Under the pieces are notes generated by a model. That model ran no database searches, was not told where the DNA came from, and worked only from the letters and a program-made list of their open reading frames with translations. Both the position numbers and the translations under genes were made by a program. Shown here piece after piece: positions 1-8,021 of a stretch of DNA of 64,000 nt. Position 1 is the first letter of the stretch; every line of letters begins with the position of its first letter. The stretch is from Novosphingobium sp. SG751A (GTDB lineage Bacteria > Pseudomonadota > Alphaproteobacteria > Sphingomonadales > Sphingomonadaceae), in the NCBI RefSeq assembly GCF_013149295.1, contig NZ_JABGCB010000009.1, positions 124,001 through 188,000 of the forward strand. The letters run 5' to 3'.

Positions 1-294
1 CTGATCTTTGGCGCTGTGCGCTGGGAGATCGCTTTGCTGCATCGTCAGCCGGTGCCGTATCTGGGCTGGCTGCTGCTGGCGGCATTGGTGGGGGGGATAA
101 TGCGTTGCGCCACCATTGACCGGCGGACGCGGGGCGGGAGCCGGGTTCTGGCGCGGGCGCGGCGCGATGCGCGCAATCTGCGCCGAGGGCGCCAGATGGA
201 GGAGGCGCAAATGGCTGTCGCTCTGTTCGGCACCGAGGTTCTGGCCGGCACGCCTTATGAGGCGCTGCATCGGTTGCGGATGGGGCGGGGTTAG
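1..294 (+). CDS. Partial hypothetical protein, C-terminal part
   Basis: The reading frame is open from the first base of the window, so the true start lies upstream. The visible part has one hydrophobic segment (about residues 19-36, GWLLLAALVGG), then a strongly basic arginine-rich stretch, and ends 48 bp before trmD. A GTG at 16 could start it, but the frame continues upstream without a stop. It sits on the same strand as trmD and rplS and could be co-transcribed with them. I do not recognise the family. Part of it could be a non-coding open frame, since high GC keeps several frames open here. Confidence 0.4.
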   Translation: MIFGAVRWEIALLHRQPVPYLGWLLLAALVGGIMRCATIDRRTRGGSRVLARARRDARNLRRGRQMEEAQMAVALFGTEVLAGTPYEALHRLRMGRG

Positions 295-342
295 CCCGGA
301 TGCCCCCTTGCGGTCGGGCCGCGCAGGGGGCATGGGGGCGCG

Positions 343-1092
343 ATGACCTTTTCCGCCACTGTCCTGACGCTTTATCCTGATATGTTCCCCGGCCCGCTGG
401 GGGTCAGCCTTGCCGGCCGCGCACGCGAAGAGGGCAAGTGGGACATTGACGCCGTTCAGATCCGCGATTTTGCGCAGGACAAGCACCGCACCGTGGACGA
501 CACGCCCGCGGGCGGCGGGGCCGGGATGGTGCTGAAAGTCGATGTGCTGGCCCGTGCGATTGACCATGCGCGCGGCGCAGGCCCGATGGGCCGCCCGGTG
601 ATCGCCATGACCCCGCGCGGCAAGCCTTTGACGCAGGAGCGCGTGCGCGAACTGGCGACCGGGCCGGGGGTGATCGTGCTTTGCGGCCGTTTTGAAGGGT
701 TTGACGAGCGGATTTTCGCCGGGCGCGATGTCGAGGAGGTCTCGATCGGCGATATTATCCTCTCGGGCGGCGAACCGGCGGCAATTATGCTTCTGGACGC
801 TTGCATTCGGCTGCTTCCCGGCGTAATGGGCGCGGCCTCTAGTGGGGATGATGAGTCGTTCGAAAACGGATTGCTCGAATATCCGCACTATACCCGACCC
901 AATGATTGGGAAGGACGATTGATCCCTGAAGTGCTGCGATCGGGGGATCATGGAAAAATCGACGCCTGGCGGAAACAACAGGCGCGCGAGGATACTCGGT
1001 CACGCAGGCCCGACCTTTGGGAGCGCTACGGTGGTGCTTCGGGTCAGTCTGCCTCTGGCGCGCGGCGCAAAACGAAGGATTTGGGTCAATGA
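343..1092 (+). CDS. trmD: tRNA (guanine-N1)-methyltransferase TrmD
   Basis: Methylates N1 of G37 next to the anticodon of tRNAs that read CNN/CGG codons, using S-adenosylmethionine, and so prevents +1 frameshifting. The 249-residue length is normal for the family. The N-terminus ([18 protein letters not shown]) and the SAM-binding trefoil-knot region (about residues 107-160, with [12 protein letters not shown], then [15 protein letters not shown]) are both clearly present. The stop overlaps the rplS start as ATGA, so the two are translationally coupled, as in the usual rpsP-rimM-trmD-rplS order. rpsP and rimM would lie upstream of the window. Confidence 0.97.
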   Translation: MTFSATVLTLYPDMFPGPLGVSLAGRAREEGKWDIDAVQIRDFAQDKHRTVDDTPAGGGAGMVLKVDVLARAIDHARGAGPMGRPVIAMTPRGKPLTQERVRELATGPGVIVLCGRFEGFDERIFAGRDVEEVSIGDIILSGGEPAAIMLLDACIRLLPGVMGAASSGDDESFENGLLEYPHYTRPNDWEGRLIPEVLRSGDHGKIDAWRKQQAREDTRSRRPDLWERYGGASGQSASGARRKTKDLGQ

Positions 1093-1469
1093 ACCTGATT
1101 CAGCAGATCGAAGCCGAAGAAATCGCCAAGGCGCTTTCGGCTACGGGCAAGGAAATTCCGGAATTCCGCGCTGGCGACACGCTGCGCGTGGGCGTGAAGG
1201 TTATCGAAGGCGAACGCACCCGCGTTCAGGCCTATGAAGGCGTGGTGATCGCTCGCTCGAACCGCGGCATCAACTCGAACTTCACCGTGCGCAAGATGTC
1301 GTTCGGCGAAGGCGTGGAGCGTGTATTCCCGCTCTACTCGCCCAACATCGAATCGATTACCGTGGTTCGCCGTGGTGTCGTGCGTCGTGCGAAGCTGTAC
1401 TATCTGCGCGGCCGCACCGGCAAACGCGCACGTATCGCCGAGCGCCGCGACACCCGCGCGGAAGGCTGA
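1089..1469 (+). CDS. rplS: 50S ribosomal protein L19
   Basis: Large-subunit protein located at the 30S-50S interface. The ATG at 1089 overlaps the trmD stop (ATGA) and begins [12 protein letters not shown], the standard L19 N-terminus. An in-frame start further upstream would lie inside trmD and is not needed. At 126 residues it is a little longer than the roughly 115-residue enterobacterial protein, with a basic C-terminal tail typical of alphaproteobacterial L19. Conserved motifs include [27 protein letters not shown] and [12 protein letters not shown] strong hairpin terminator follows about 40 bp downstream. Confidence 0.98.
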   Translation: MNLIQQIEAEEIAKALSATGKEIPEFRAGDTLRVGVKVIEGERTRVQAYEGVVIARSNRGINSNFTVRKMSFGEGVERVFPLYSPNIESITVVRRGVVRRAKLYYLRGRTGKRARIAERRDTRAEG

Positions 1470-1512
1470 GCCGGAACAAAAGTTCCCCAGCCAACCAGCG
1501 GAACACCGTGAC

Positions 1513-1549
1513 AAGGGCGCCTCGGCCAAGACAGCCGGGGCGCCCTTTT
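1513..1549 (+). terminator. Rho-independent terminator after rplS
   Basis: The arms AAGGGCGCC and GGCGCCCTT enclose a loop with further partial pairing, followed by TTTTG. It lies between rplS and the downstream peptidase gene and would end the trmD-rplS transcript. Confidence 0.8.
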
Positions 1550-1595
1550 GCTTGCGCGCCATTCATCCTTGCTCTGACAGGTATCCTTCCTTGCC

Positions 1596-3848
1596 ATGCG
1601 CTTTCCCGCTCTCCTGCTTGCCGCAGCCGTGTTCGCGCCTGCGCCCTTCGCCTTTGCGCAGGGGGCGGCTATGAACAGTGCCGTGAGCGCGCCTGCTTTG
1701 GCCACGCTGTCTTTCGAGCGGGTGTTTGCCAGCCCTTCGCTCAACGGGCCTGCGCCGCGCGGGGTCAAGCTGTCGCCTGATGGCCGATACCTGACGCTCT
1801 TGCGCAACCGCGCCGATGACCGCGAGCGCTATGACCTGTGGGGCTATGACCGCCAGAGCGGGCAATGGCAGATGCTGGTCGATTCGGAAAAGCTGTCCTC
1901 GGGCCGCGCCTTGTCCGAGGCGGAAAAGATGCAGCGCGAGCGCCAGCGCATCGGCGATCTCAAGGGCATCGTCACCTATAGCTGGGCGGCCGATGGCAAG
2001 AGTGTGCTGGTGCCGCTTGATGGCGAATTGCTGCTGGCCGGGCTTGATGGCTCGGTGCGCAAGGTTGAAGGGGCGGGGGCCGATGCGCTCAACCCGCGTC
2101 TCAGCCCCAAGGGCGGCTTCGTTTCCTTTGTCCGCGAGCGCCGCCTGTGGGTGGTGCCGGTGGGTGGCGGCGCCCCGCGCGCGATCACGCCGGTGGAAGC
2201 CAGCCAGACCGTCCATTGGGGCGAGGCGGAATTTGTCGCCCAAGAGGAAATGGCCCGCCTGACCGGCGCATGGTGGTCTGGCGATGACAAGCATGTGGCG
2301 GTGCAGCGTTTCGACGAAGCCCATGTCGGCATCGTCACCCGCGCGGCCATTGGCGCAACCGGCACCAAGACTTTCGACCAGCGCTATCCGGCGGCGGGAA
2401 CGCCCAATGCCGAAGTCTCGCTCTATGTCGTCAGCCCGGATGGCGGGGCTCCGGTCAAGGTCGATCTTGGCACGGAACCGGATATCTATCTGGCCCGCGT
2501 CGATTGGGCGCCCGATGGCAAGACGCTCTATGTTCAGCGCGAGGACCGGGCGCAGACCCGCCTCGACATGCTGCGGGTCAATCCGGCCACGGGGCATTCA
2601 GAGGTCCTGTTCAGCGAGACCGCGCGCCCCAAGAGCTGGATCAACCTGACCGACAATTACCGCTTCCTGCGCGACGGCAGCCTGATCTGGTGGAGCGAGC
2701 GCGATGGTTTCGGCCATCTCTATCGTCTGGCCAATGGCCAATGGCGGCAATTGACGCATGGGCGCTGGGTGGTCACCTCGCTCGACGGGGTGGATGAAAA
2801 GGGTGGCAAGGTCTTTTTCACCGCCACCAAGGACGATGTGCTGGCCCATCAGGTTTATGCGCTGGATTACGCCCATCCCGGCGAGCCGAAGCGCCTGACC
2901 GATCCGGCCTTCATGAACAGCGCGACCATGGACCGCAGCGGCCAGACCCTTGTGGTAACGCGCAGCGCCCAGAACCAGCCTGCGCAGACCTATCTGGCCG
3001 ATGGCACGGGCAAGCGCCTGGCATGGGTTGAGGAAAACCGCGTGGATGCCGGCCATCCCTACGCGCCCTTCCTTGCCGCCCACCGCGCGCCCAGTTTCGG
3101 CACGATCAAGGCGCAGGACGGCAGCGACCTGCACTGGAAGATGATCACGCCGGTCATGGAGCCGGGCAAGCGCTATCCGGTGTTCTTTGAACATTACGGC
3201 GGCCCGCATGTGCAGGTGGTCAACAAGGGCTGGTCGGGCGCTTTGGCGCAGGCGATCGTGGCCAAGGGCTATATCTATTTCGAGATCGACAACCGGGGCA
3301 GCGCCAACCGGGGCGTCGATTACGAGAGCCAGATCTGGCAGGCGATGGGCACGGTGGAAGTGGCCGACCAGATCGCCGGGGCCGATTACCTCAAGAGCCT
3401 GCCCTTTGTGGATGCCGGGAAGATCGCCACCTATGGCTGGTCCTATGGCGGCTATATGACGCTCAAGATGCTGGAGGCGCATCCCGGCGCCTTTGCGGCC
3501 GGGATCTCCGGCGCGCCGGTGACCAAGTGGGAGCTTTATGACACCCATTATACCGAGCGCTATATGGGCGACCCACGCAAGGTTCCGGAGGCTTACAAGG
3601 CTTCGAACGCCATCGATAAATCCGATGCGATCCGCGATCCGCTTTTGCTGATCCATGGGCTTTCGGATGACAATGTGGTGTTTGAAAATTCCTCGGCGCT
3701 GATCGCCAAGATGCAGAACGAGGCAACGCCTTTTGAAATGATGCTGTATCCCGGCCATACCCACCGCGTGGGCGGGCCCAAGGTCAGCGTTCATTTGTGG
3801 AACACGATTTTCGCTTTCCTGGCACGGCATGGAGTGACGCCGCCGTAA
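1596..3848 (+). CDS. Exported dipeptidyl peptidase IV-type serine peptidase (S9B)
   Basis: A 750-residue prolyl-oligopeptidase-fold enzyme expected to remove dipeptides from the N-terminus of peptides with proline or alanine second. A signal peptide (residues 1 to about 22, ending AFA-QG) places it in the periplasm or outside. The beta-propeller spans about 40-500 and carries the Glu-Glu pair that binds the substrate amino terminus (E217-E218 in FVAQEEMAR). The C-terminal hydrolase domain has the nucleophile S616 in GWSYGGY, the probable acid D692 in GLSDDNV, and a histidine near 721-723 in YPGHTH. All three catalytic positions appear intact. It is monocistronic, with terminators or gaps on both sides. 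Confidence 0.93.
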   Translation: MRFPALLLAAAVFAPAPFAFAQGAAMNSAVSAPALATLSFERVFASPSLNGPAPRGVKLSPDGRYLTLLRNRADDRERYDLWGYDRQSGQWQMLVDSEKLSSGRALSEAEKMQRERQRIGDLKGIVTYSWAADGKSVLVPLDGELLLAGLDGSVRKVEGAGADALNPRLSPKGGFVSFVRERRLWVVPVGGGAPRAITPVEASQTVHWGEAEFVAQEEMARLTGAWWSGDDKHVAVQRFDEAHVGIVTRAAIGATGTKTFDQRYPAAGTPNAEVSLYVVSPDGGAPVKVDLGTEPDIYLARVDWAPDGKTLYVQREDRAQTRLDMLRVNPATGHSEVLFSETARPKSWINLTDNYRFLRDGSLIWWSERDGFGHLYRLANGQWRQLTHGRWVVTSLDGVDEKGGKVFFTATKDDVLAHQVYALDYAHPGEPKRLTDPAFMNSATMDRSGQTLVVTRSAQNQPAQTYLADGTGKRLAWVEENRVDAGHPYAPFLAAHRAPSFGTIKAQDGSDLHWKMITPVMEPGKRYPVFFEHYGGPHVQVVNKGWSGALAQAIVAKGYIYFEIDNRGSANRGVDYESQIWQAMGTVEVADQIAGADYLKSLPFVDAGKIATYGWSYGGYMTLKMLEAHPGAFAAGISGAPVTKWELYDTHYTERYMGDPRKVPEAYKASNAIDKSDAIRDPLLLIHGLSDDNVVFENSSALIAKMQNEATPFEMMLYPGHTHRVGGPKVSVHLWNTIFAFLARHGVTPP

Positions 3849-3931
3849 TTCTCTAGCCAGTTGTTGTAATGCGGCTTTGCGTCTCAGGCCGCGTGAAACA
3901 GGTCCCTTTATGGGCCGCAGGAGTGAGTAAC

Positions 3932-4957
3932 ATGGGTTATCGGGTTGTCGTCGTTGGCGCCACGGGCAATGTGGGCCGCGAAATGCTCAACATCCTTGCC
4001 GAGCGTGAATTCCCCATCGACGAGCTGGCGGCGGTGGCTTCGTCCCGTTCGCAGGGCACCGAGATCGATTTCGGCGAAACCGGCAAGAAGCTGAAGGTTC
4101 AGAACATTGAACATTTCGACTTCACCGGCTGGGACATCGCCCTGTTTGCCGCAGGTTCGGCGCCGACCAAGATCTATGCCCCCAAGGCCGCGTCGCAGGG
4201 CTGCGTGGTGATCGACAACTCGTCGCTCTATCGCATGGACCCGGACGTTCCGCTGATCGTGCCCGAGGTTAACCCGGACGCCATCGACGGCTATACCAAG
4301 CGCAACATCATCGCCAACCCCAACTGCTCGACCGCGCAGATGGTTGTGGCCTTGAAGCCGCTGCACGACAAGGCGAAGATCAAGCGCGTCGTGGTCGCCA
4401 CCTATCAGTCGGTGTCGGGCGCGGGCAAGGAAGGCATGGACGAGCTGTTCGAACAGAGCCGCGCGATCTTTGTCGGCGATCCGGTCGAGGCCAAGAAGTT
4501 CACCAAGCAGATCGCTTTCAACGTGATCCCGCATATCGACGTTTTCCTTGATGATGGTTACACCAAGGAAGAATGGAAGATGGTGGCCGAAACCAAGAAG
4601 ATCCTTGATCCCAAGATCAAGCTGACGGCAACCTGCGTGCGCGTGCCGGTGTTCATCGGCCACTCTGAAGCTCTGAACATCGAGTTCGAGGAAGAAATCT
4701 CGGCGGCCGAAGCTCAGGACATCCTGCGCGAAGCCCCTGGCGTGATGCTGGTCGATAAGCGCGAGAACGGTGGTTATATCACCCCGGTCGAATGCGTGGG
4801 CGATTTCGCCACCTTCATCAGCCGCGTGCGTGAAGACTCGACGGTCGACAATGGCCTGTCGCTGTGGTGCGTTTCGGACAACCTGCGCAAGGGCGCGGCT
4901 CTGAACGCGGTGCAGATTGCCGAACTGCTGGGCCGCCGCCACCTCAAGAAGGGCTGA
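3932..4957 (+). CDS. asd: Aspartate-semialdehyde dehydrogenase
   Basis: Reduces aspartyl-4-phosphate to aspartate semialdehyde with NADPH, the branch point to lysine/diaminopimelate, threonine and methionine. The ATG at 3932 is chosen because GCAGGAG precedes it and the protein then starts MGYRVVVVGATGNVGRE, the Rossmann NADP-binding motif. An earlier in-frame start at 3869 would add 21 residues with no homologous role. At 341 residues it has the nucleophile C132 in NPNCSTAQ and the acid/base H244 in IGHSEALN. Single gene followed by a bidirectional terminator. Confidence 0.97.
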   Translation: MGYRVVVVGATGNVGREMLNILAEREFPIDELAAVASSRSQGTEIDFGETGKKLKVQNIEHFDFTGWDIALFAAGSAPTKIYAPKAASQGCVVIDNSSLYRMDPDVPLIVPEVNPDAIDGYTKRNIIANPNCSTAQMVVALKPLHDKAKIKRVVVATYQSVSGAGKEGMDELFEQSRAIFVGDPVEAKKFTKQIAFNVIPHIDVFLDDGYTKEEWKMVAETKKILDPKIKLTATCVRVPVFIGHSEALNIEFEEEISAAEAQDILREAPGVMLVDKRENGGYITPVECVGDFATFISRVREDSTVDNGLSLWCVSDNLRKGAALNAVQIAELLGRRHLKKG

Positions 4958-4980
4958 TCGGCGCGCCAGTGATGGCAAAG

Positions 4981-5019
4981 CAAAAGGGTGGGGCAGGCAA
5001 AACCTGTCCCACCCTTTTG
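4981..5019. terminator. Bidirectional terminator between asd and the convergent gene
   Basis: Long inverted repeat: CAAAAGGGTGGG with CAGG on the left pairs with CCTG and CCCACCCTTTTG on the right around an AAAA loop. A-rich on one side and T-rich on the other, it can serve asd on the plus strand and the convergent gene on the minus strand. Confidence 0.85.
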
Positions 5020-5030
5020 TATTTGCGAGT

Positions 5031-5699
5031 TTAGTTCACCCGTTGCGTCACTGTGGTGGTCGTGGTGGCGACAGGCCCGGCGACATGGGCGCTGTGGGCG
5101 GGTTTTTTCGCCACGCGCGTCTTGACCACCTTCTTGGCGGCCACCCGGCCCGTATTCTGCGTGGTCACTGTGGTTTCCACTGCGGACTTTTGCTCCATGG
5201 CGGCCTGAGCGCTGGCACGGGCCGCTGCGGCATCCTGCTGGGCCGCCTGCGCGGTTTGCTCGGCACTGGCGGCGCGCTCATTGGCCGCCGCAACCTGTTG
5301 AGCTGCGGCCTGCTGAGATGCCTCGCTGGCCTGCTGCTGGGCAATGGCGGCATCGGTCTTGGCCGCCTCGACACGGGCTGCGGTGCGCTCGGCCTTCATG
5401 CGCTGGGCTTGACCAAGGTTGGCATCGGCGATCATTGCGGCATGATTGGCGGTTTCGATGGCCTCTTCCTTGCGGCCTGCCGACAGATCCTCGCGCGCAT
5501 CGGCCAATGCCTGCTTGGCCTTGGCCTGATCCACCGCCAGCAGCGTGTCGGCCCCGGCGGTATCGGCCGCACCGATCTTGGCTTCGGCCACGGCGATGGC
5601 CTTTTTCGCGCGGTCGGCCTTGCCCTCGGCCATGGTGGGGCTGCTCCATGCCACGGCCAACATGGTGGCGGCGAGCAGCGTGCTGTGAAGGGTCTTCAT
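5031..5699 (-). CDS. Exported alanine-rich coiled-coil protein (DUF4398-like)
   Basis: The start at 5699 is chosen for the AGAGGAG just upstream. The product (222 residues) has a signal peptide (MKTLHSTLLAATMLAVAWSS, cleavage near TMA-EG). Residues 25 to about 165 are a nearly uninterrupted Ala/Gln/Glu/Lys-rich helix with repeated AxxAxxxA spacing, resembling the DUF4398 helical-hairpin family. The tail is basic (AAKKVVKTRVAKK) and then Thr/Val-rich. It is probably a periplasmic or cell-envelope structural protein. Composition bias weakens any family assignment. A 17-bp palindrome lies just upstream of its ribosome binding site. Confidence 0.7.
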   Translation of the reverse strand: MKTLHSTLLAATMLAVAWSSPTMAEGKADRAKKAIAVAEAKIGAADTAGADTLLAVDQAKAKQALADAREDLSAGRKEEAIETANHAAMIADANLGQAQRMKAERTAARVEAAKTDAAIAQQQASEASQQAAAQQVAAANERAASAEQTAQAAQQDAAAARASAQAAMEQKSAVETTVTTQNTGRVAAKKVVKTRVAKKPAHSAHVAGPVATTTTTVTQRVN

Positions 5700-5714
5700 G
5701 GGTCTACTCCTCTC

Positions 5715-5731
5715 GAACATGGTACATGTTC
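5715..5731. promoter_or_regulatory. 17-bp palindrome, candidate operator
   Basis: GAACATG and CATGTTC are perfect 7-bp inverted arms with a GTA spacer, 16 bp upstream of the start codon at 5699. The position suits a repressor operator or a 5-prime-UTR hairpin. No regulator is identified. Confidence 0.4.
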
Positions 5732-5918
5732 AAGGAAGAGTCCGGCGAGGCGATGGTTCCACGCGACGAGGCGAGCCGCTCGCGCAGTCAGCTCCAGCTT
5801 TGTACGAAATGCCCGAAATTGCCCGATAAAAGCATGAGCAGAATTGCGCATACCGGACGCCTGTCCGAAAAGCTAGGCCGCGCGGCGCGGGGGTGGGGAC
5901 TTTCGCATAGGAGGAGTT

Positions 5919-6221
5919 ATGAATATCCGTTTTGGCCTCGCCGCCGTGGTTCTGGCCCTTGCCGGCGCTACGCAGGCCAATGCCGCTGCTGCCGGTGACG
6001 CTGCGCTGGCCGAAATCCTGCCCCATGTGCCGCGCGATGCCGATGGCAAGGTCACCCGCGAAGCTTTCGTCGCCTACATGGAAACCGCCTTTGACCGCGC
6101 CGATACTGCCAAGAGCGGCCAGATCGACCCGGCCCGGCTGAAGCGCGCCAGCGCGGCACGCGTCTGTTCGCCCATGTTCGGCCCGCGTTATGTGCCCGGT
6201 GCCTCGCTGACGGGCTGCTGA
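5919..6221 (+). CDS. Small exported protein with degenerate EF-hand loops
   Basis: The 100-residue product has a strong AGGAGG ribosome binding site and a signal peptide (MNIRFGLAAVVLALAGATQANA). The mature part has two EF-hand-like segments. The first is RDADGKVTREAF (about residues 39-50), which keeps the central DxDG and the hydrophobic position but has Ala instead of the final Glu. The second is ADTAKSGQID (about 60-69), also incomplete. It ends in a Cys, with another Cys in RVCSPMF, so a disulfide is possible. It may be a periplasmic calcium-binding or structural protein; the weak loops make calcium binding uncertain. A hairpin terminator follows directly. Confidence 0.7.
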   Translation: MNIRFGLAAVVLALAGATQANAAAAGDAALAEILPHVPRDADGKVTREAFVAYMETAFDRADTAKSGQIDPARLKRASAARVCSPMFGPRYVPGASLTGC

Positions 6222-6240
6222 AACAGACAACAGATCATGC

Positions 6241-6266
6241 AGGGCGGGCGCTTTACCCGCCCTGTT
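6241..6266 (+). terminator. Rho-independent terminator
   Basis: The AGGGCGGG and CCCGCCCT arms surround a 6-nt loop and are followed by GTTTCCTTT, ending the transcript of the small EF-hand-like gene. Confidence 0.75.
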
Positions 6267-6402
6267 TCCTTTCGCGCCTTTGGAGCGCCTTTCCTTGATC
6301 CACGAATATTTTCAGGCATCGGCTGGCACAAGCCGCTTGCCCCTTTGGCTTTTCCGCGCTTATCGCGATCTCCTTGCCCATTCGCCCGAAGAGGATGTCG
6401 TC

Positions 6403-7167
6403 ATGCCCGAAACAGTCACCACCAGCTATTTTCGCGGTTGGGCGGGAACGCGGCTGGCGCTCCACCGTGTGGGTGCGGGGCGGCCTTTGCTGCTGTTCCA
6501 CGGACTGTTTTCATCGGCGGCGATCAACTGGGTCAAATATGGCCATGCCGAGCGTCTGGCGCAGGCCGGGTTTGAGGTCATCATGCCCGATCTGCGCGCC
6601 CACGGCATGAGCGAGGCGCCCCATGACGCCACCGCCTATCCTGAGGACGTGCTGGTCACCGATGCCTTGATGCTGGTGCGCGAATTGGGGCTGGAGCCGG
6701 GCGGCTTCGATCTGGGCGGTTTCTCGCTCGGTTCGCGCACGGCCACCCGCGCGGTGCTGGCCGGCCTTGAGCCGCGCCGGTTGATCCTTGCGGGCATGGG
6801 GCTGGAAGGGCTGGCAGGATGGGCGCGGCGCAGCGCCTTTTTCCTCGACGCCATCGCGCGTTACGGCACCATCAAGCATGGCGATCCGGCCTATGTGGCC
6901 CAGCAATTCATGAAGGCGCAAAAGGTCGACCTGCGCGCCGCGCAATTGCTGCTGCAATCGGTGGATGATACGCCGCCTTCGGATCTGGCCGGGATCACCA
7001 TGCCGACGCTGGTGGTCTGCGGCGCCATCGATCAGGACAACGGCAGCGCCCCGCGTCTGGCCCAGACCTTGCCCGATGCGCGCTATGCCGAAATCCCCGG
7101 CACGCATATGAGCAGCGTGACCCAGAAGGAACTGAGCCAGCAGATGGTCGAATTTCTTACTTCTTAA
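6403..7167 (+). CDS. Alpha/beta hydrolase
   Basis: 254 residues from the ATG at 6403, preceded by GAGGAT. The product then begins at the usual place for this fold (TSYFRGWAGTRLALHRVGAG). A TTG at 6295 with GGAG 9 bp upstream could extend it by 36 residues, so the start is uncertain. The oxyanion strand is LLLFHGLFSS, the nucleophile lies in GGFSLGS, and the catalytic His in GTHMSS near the C-terminus. The acid is probably the Asp in CGAIDQDN. No lid or substrate-specific motif is recognised. The gene ends tail to tail with tonB, overlapping it by 11 bp. Confidence 0.85.
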   Translation: MPETVTTSYFRGWAGTRLALHRVGAGRPLLLFHGLFSSAAINWVKYGHAERLAQAGFEVIMPDLRAHGMSEAPHDATAYPEDVLVTDALMLVRELGLEPGGFDLGGFSLGSRTATRAVLAGLEPRRLILAGMGLEGLAGWARRSAFFLDAIARYGTIKHGDPAYVAQQFMKAQKVDLRAAQLLLQSVDDTPPSDLAGITMPTLVVCGAIDQDNGSAPRLAQTLPDARYAEIPGTHMSSVTQKELSQQMVEFLTS

Positions 7168-7930
7168 GCCCGAAAGGAATCTTCAGGAAACCGCGCAGCA
7201 TTACCGCCTCGCCGCCGCGCATCATCGGGGTCCAGCGCCATTTGCGCACGGCCTCCAGCGCGGCCTTGTCGAGGCGGGGGAAGCCGCTGCTGTTCGTGAC
7301 CGAGATTTCCGCCACGCGCCCGTCCGTGCCGACCAGCAGGCCCAGCGTCACCGTGCCTTCCTCCATATTCCGCCGCGACTCCAGCGGATAGGACGGCGGG
7401 GTGAAGGAGAGGATTCGTGCGCCCAGATCACCGACCTCAGCCGGACCCGCAGGCGCCTTGGGCGCGGCGGCCACCGGGGCGGGGGCCGGAGGAGCAGGCG
7501 GCGCGGGGGGCTGCGCGGCCGCTTCCTGACCCACGGCAATCGCCACGGCCAGCGGCGGGGTGGGGGCTTCAGGCTGCGGTTGGGCCACGGCTTGCGGCAA
7601 TTGCGGCATGTCGACCGTCTTGGCCACCGGCTTGCTCTCGGGCGTCGAGGGCGGCGGCGGGGCGGTCAGGTCCATCGTCACGACATGATGTTCGCGCTTG
7701 GCATGGGGGGCGACATTCATCCACACCATCGCGGAAAACAAAGCGCCGACCGCCAGCGCGGAAGCCAGCATCGCGCCTCCGCGCGGGCGTTGCGATTGCT
7801 GGGCATAGCGGGCGCCGGGAATGAAGGGGGTGTTGGGAGCAAGGCTGACCGCCGCCGCAGGAGCAAAGCTGAGTCGCGCATCATAATGGACGGAAAACTC
7901 GGCTTCGTCAGTCACTCGGAAGGCGTACAT
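7157..7930 (-). CDS. TonB-family energy transducer
   Basis: Links the inner-membrane proton motive force (ExbB-ExbD) to outer-membrane TonB-dependent receptors. The 257-residue product has a cytoplasmic N-terminal stretch of about 50 residues, a single transmembrane helix (about 52-73, GGAMLASALAVGALFSAMVWM) and a long Pro/Ala-rich periplasmic spacer (about 88-165). The C-terminal TonB domain contains YPLESRRNMEEGTVTLGLLV and RKWRWTPMMRGG. The unusually long cytoplasmic N-terminus and absence of exbB/exbD nearby are notable. Its start faces two 17-bp iron-type palindromes, so it is probably iron-controlled with the adjoining receptor operon. Confidence 0.9.
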   Translation of the reverse strand: MYAFRVTDEAEFSVHYDARLSFAPAAAVSLAPNTPFIPGARYAQQSQRPRGGAMLASALAVGALFSAMVWMNVAPHAKREHHVVTMDLTAPPPPSTPESKPVAKTVDMPQLPQAVAQPQPEAPTPPLAVAIAVGQEAAAQPPAPPAPPAPAPVAAAPKAPAGPAEVGDLGARILSFTPPSYPLESRRNMEEGTVTLGLLVGTDGRVAEISVTNSSGFPRLDKAALEAVRKWRWTPMMRGGEAVMLRGFLKIPFGLKK

Positions 7931-7962
7931 GGAATGCCTCGCAGGGTCGTTAATGCTCGCTA

Positions 7963-7979
7963 TTGCTAACGATTAGCAA
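7963..7979. promoter_or_regulatory. Candidate iron-responsive operator (TTGC-N9-GCAA), copy 1
   Basis: Perfect inverted repeat TTGCTAA, CGA, TTAGCAA, 32 bp upstream of the tonB-family start at 7930. The same 17-bp layout recurs at 8005 and 14210, all next to iron-uptake genes. This suggests a Fur-type site, but the regulator is inferred. Confidence 0.55.
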
Positions 7980-8004
7980 AAGGAGGCTGCTCCGGCAAGG
8001 CTTA

Positions 8005-8021
8005 TTGCATCTAATTCGCAA
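8005..8021. promoter_or_regulatory. Candidate iron-responsive operator (TTGC-N9-GCAA), copy 2
   Basis: TTGCATCTAATTCGCAA has the same outer arms and spacing as the copy at 7963. It overlaps the stop codon of the apbE gene and lies 74 bp upstream of the tonB-family start. Confidence 0.5.
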
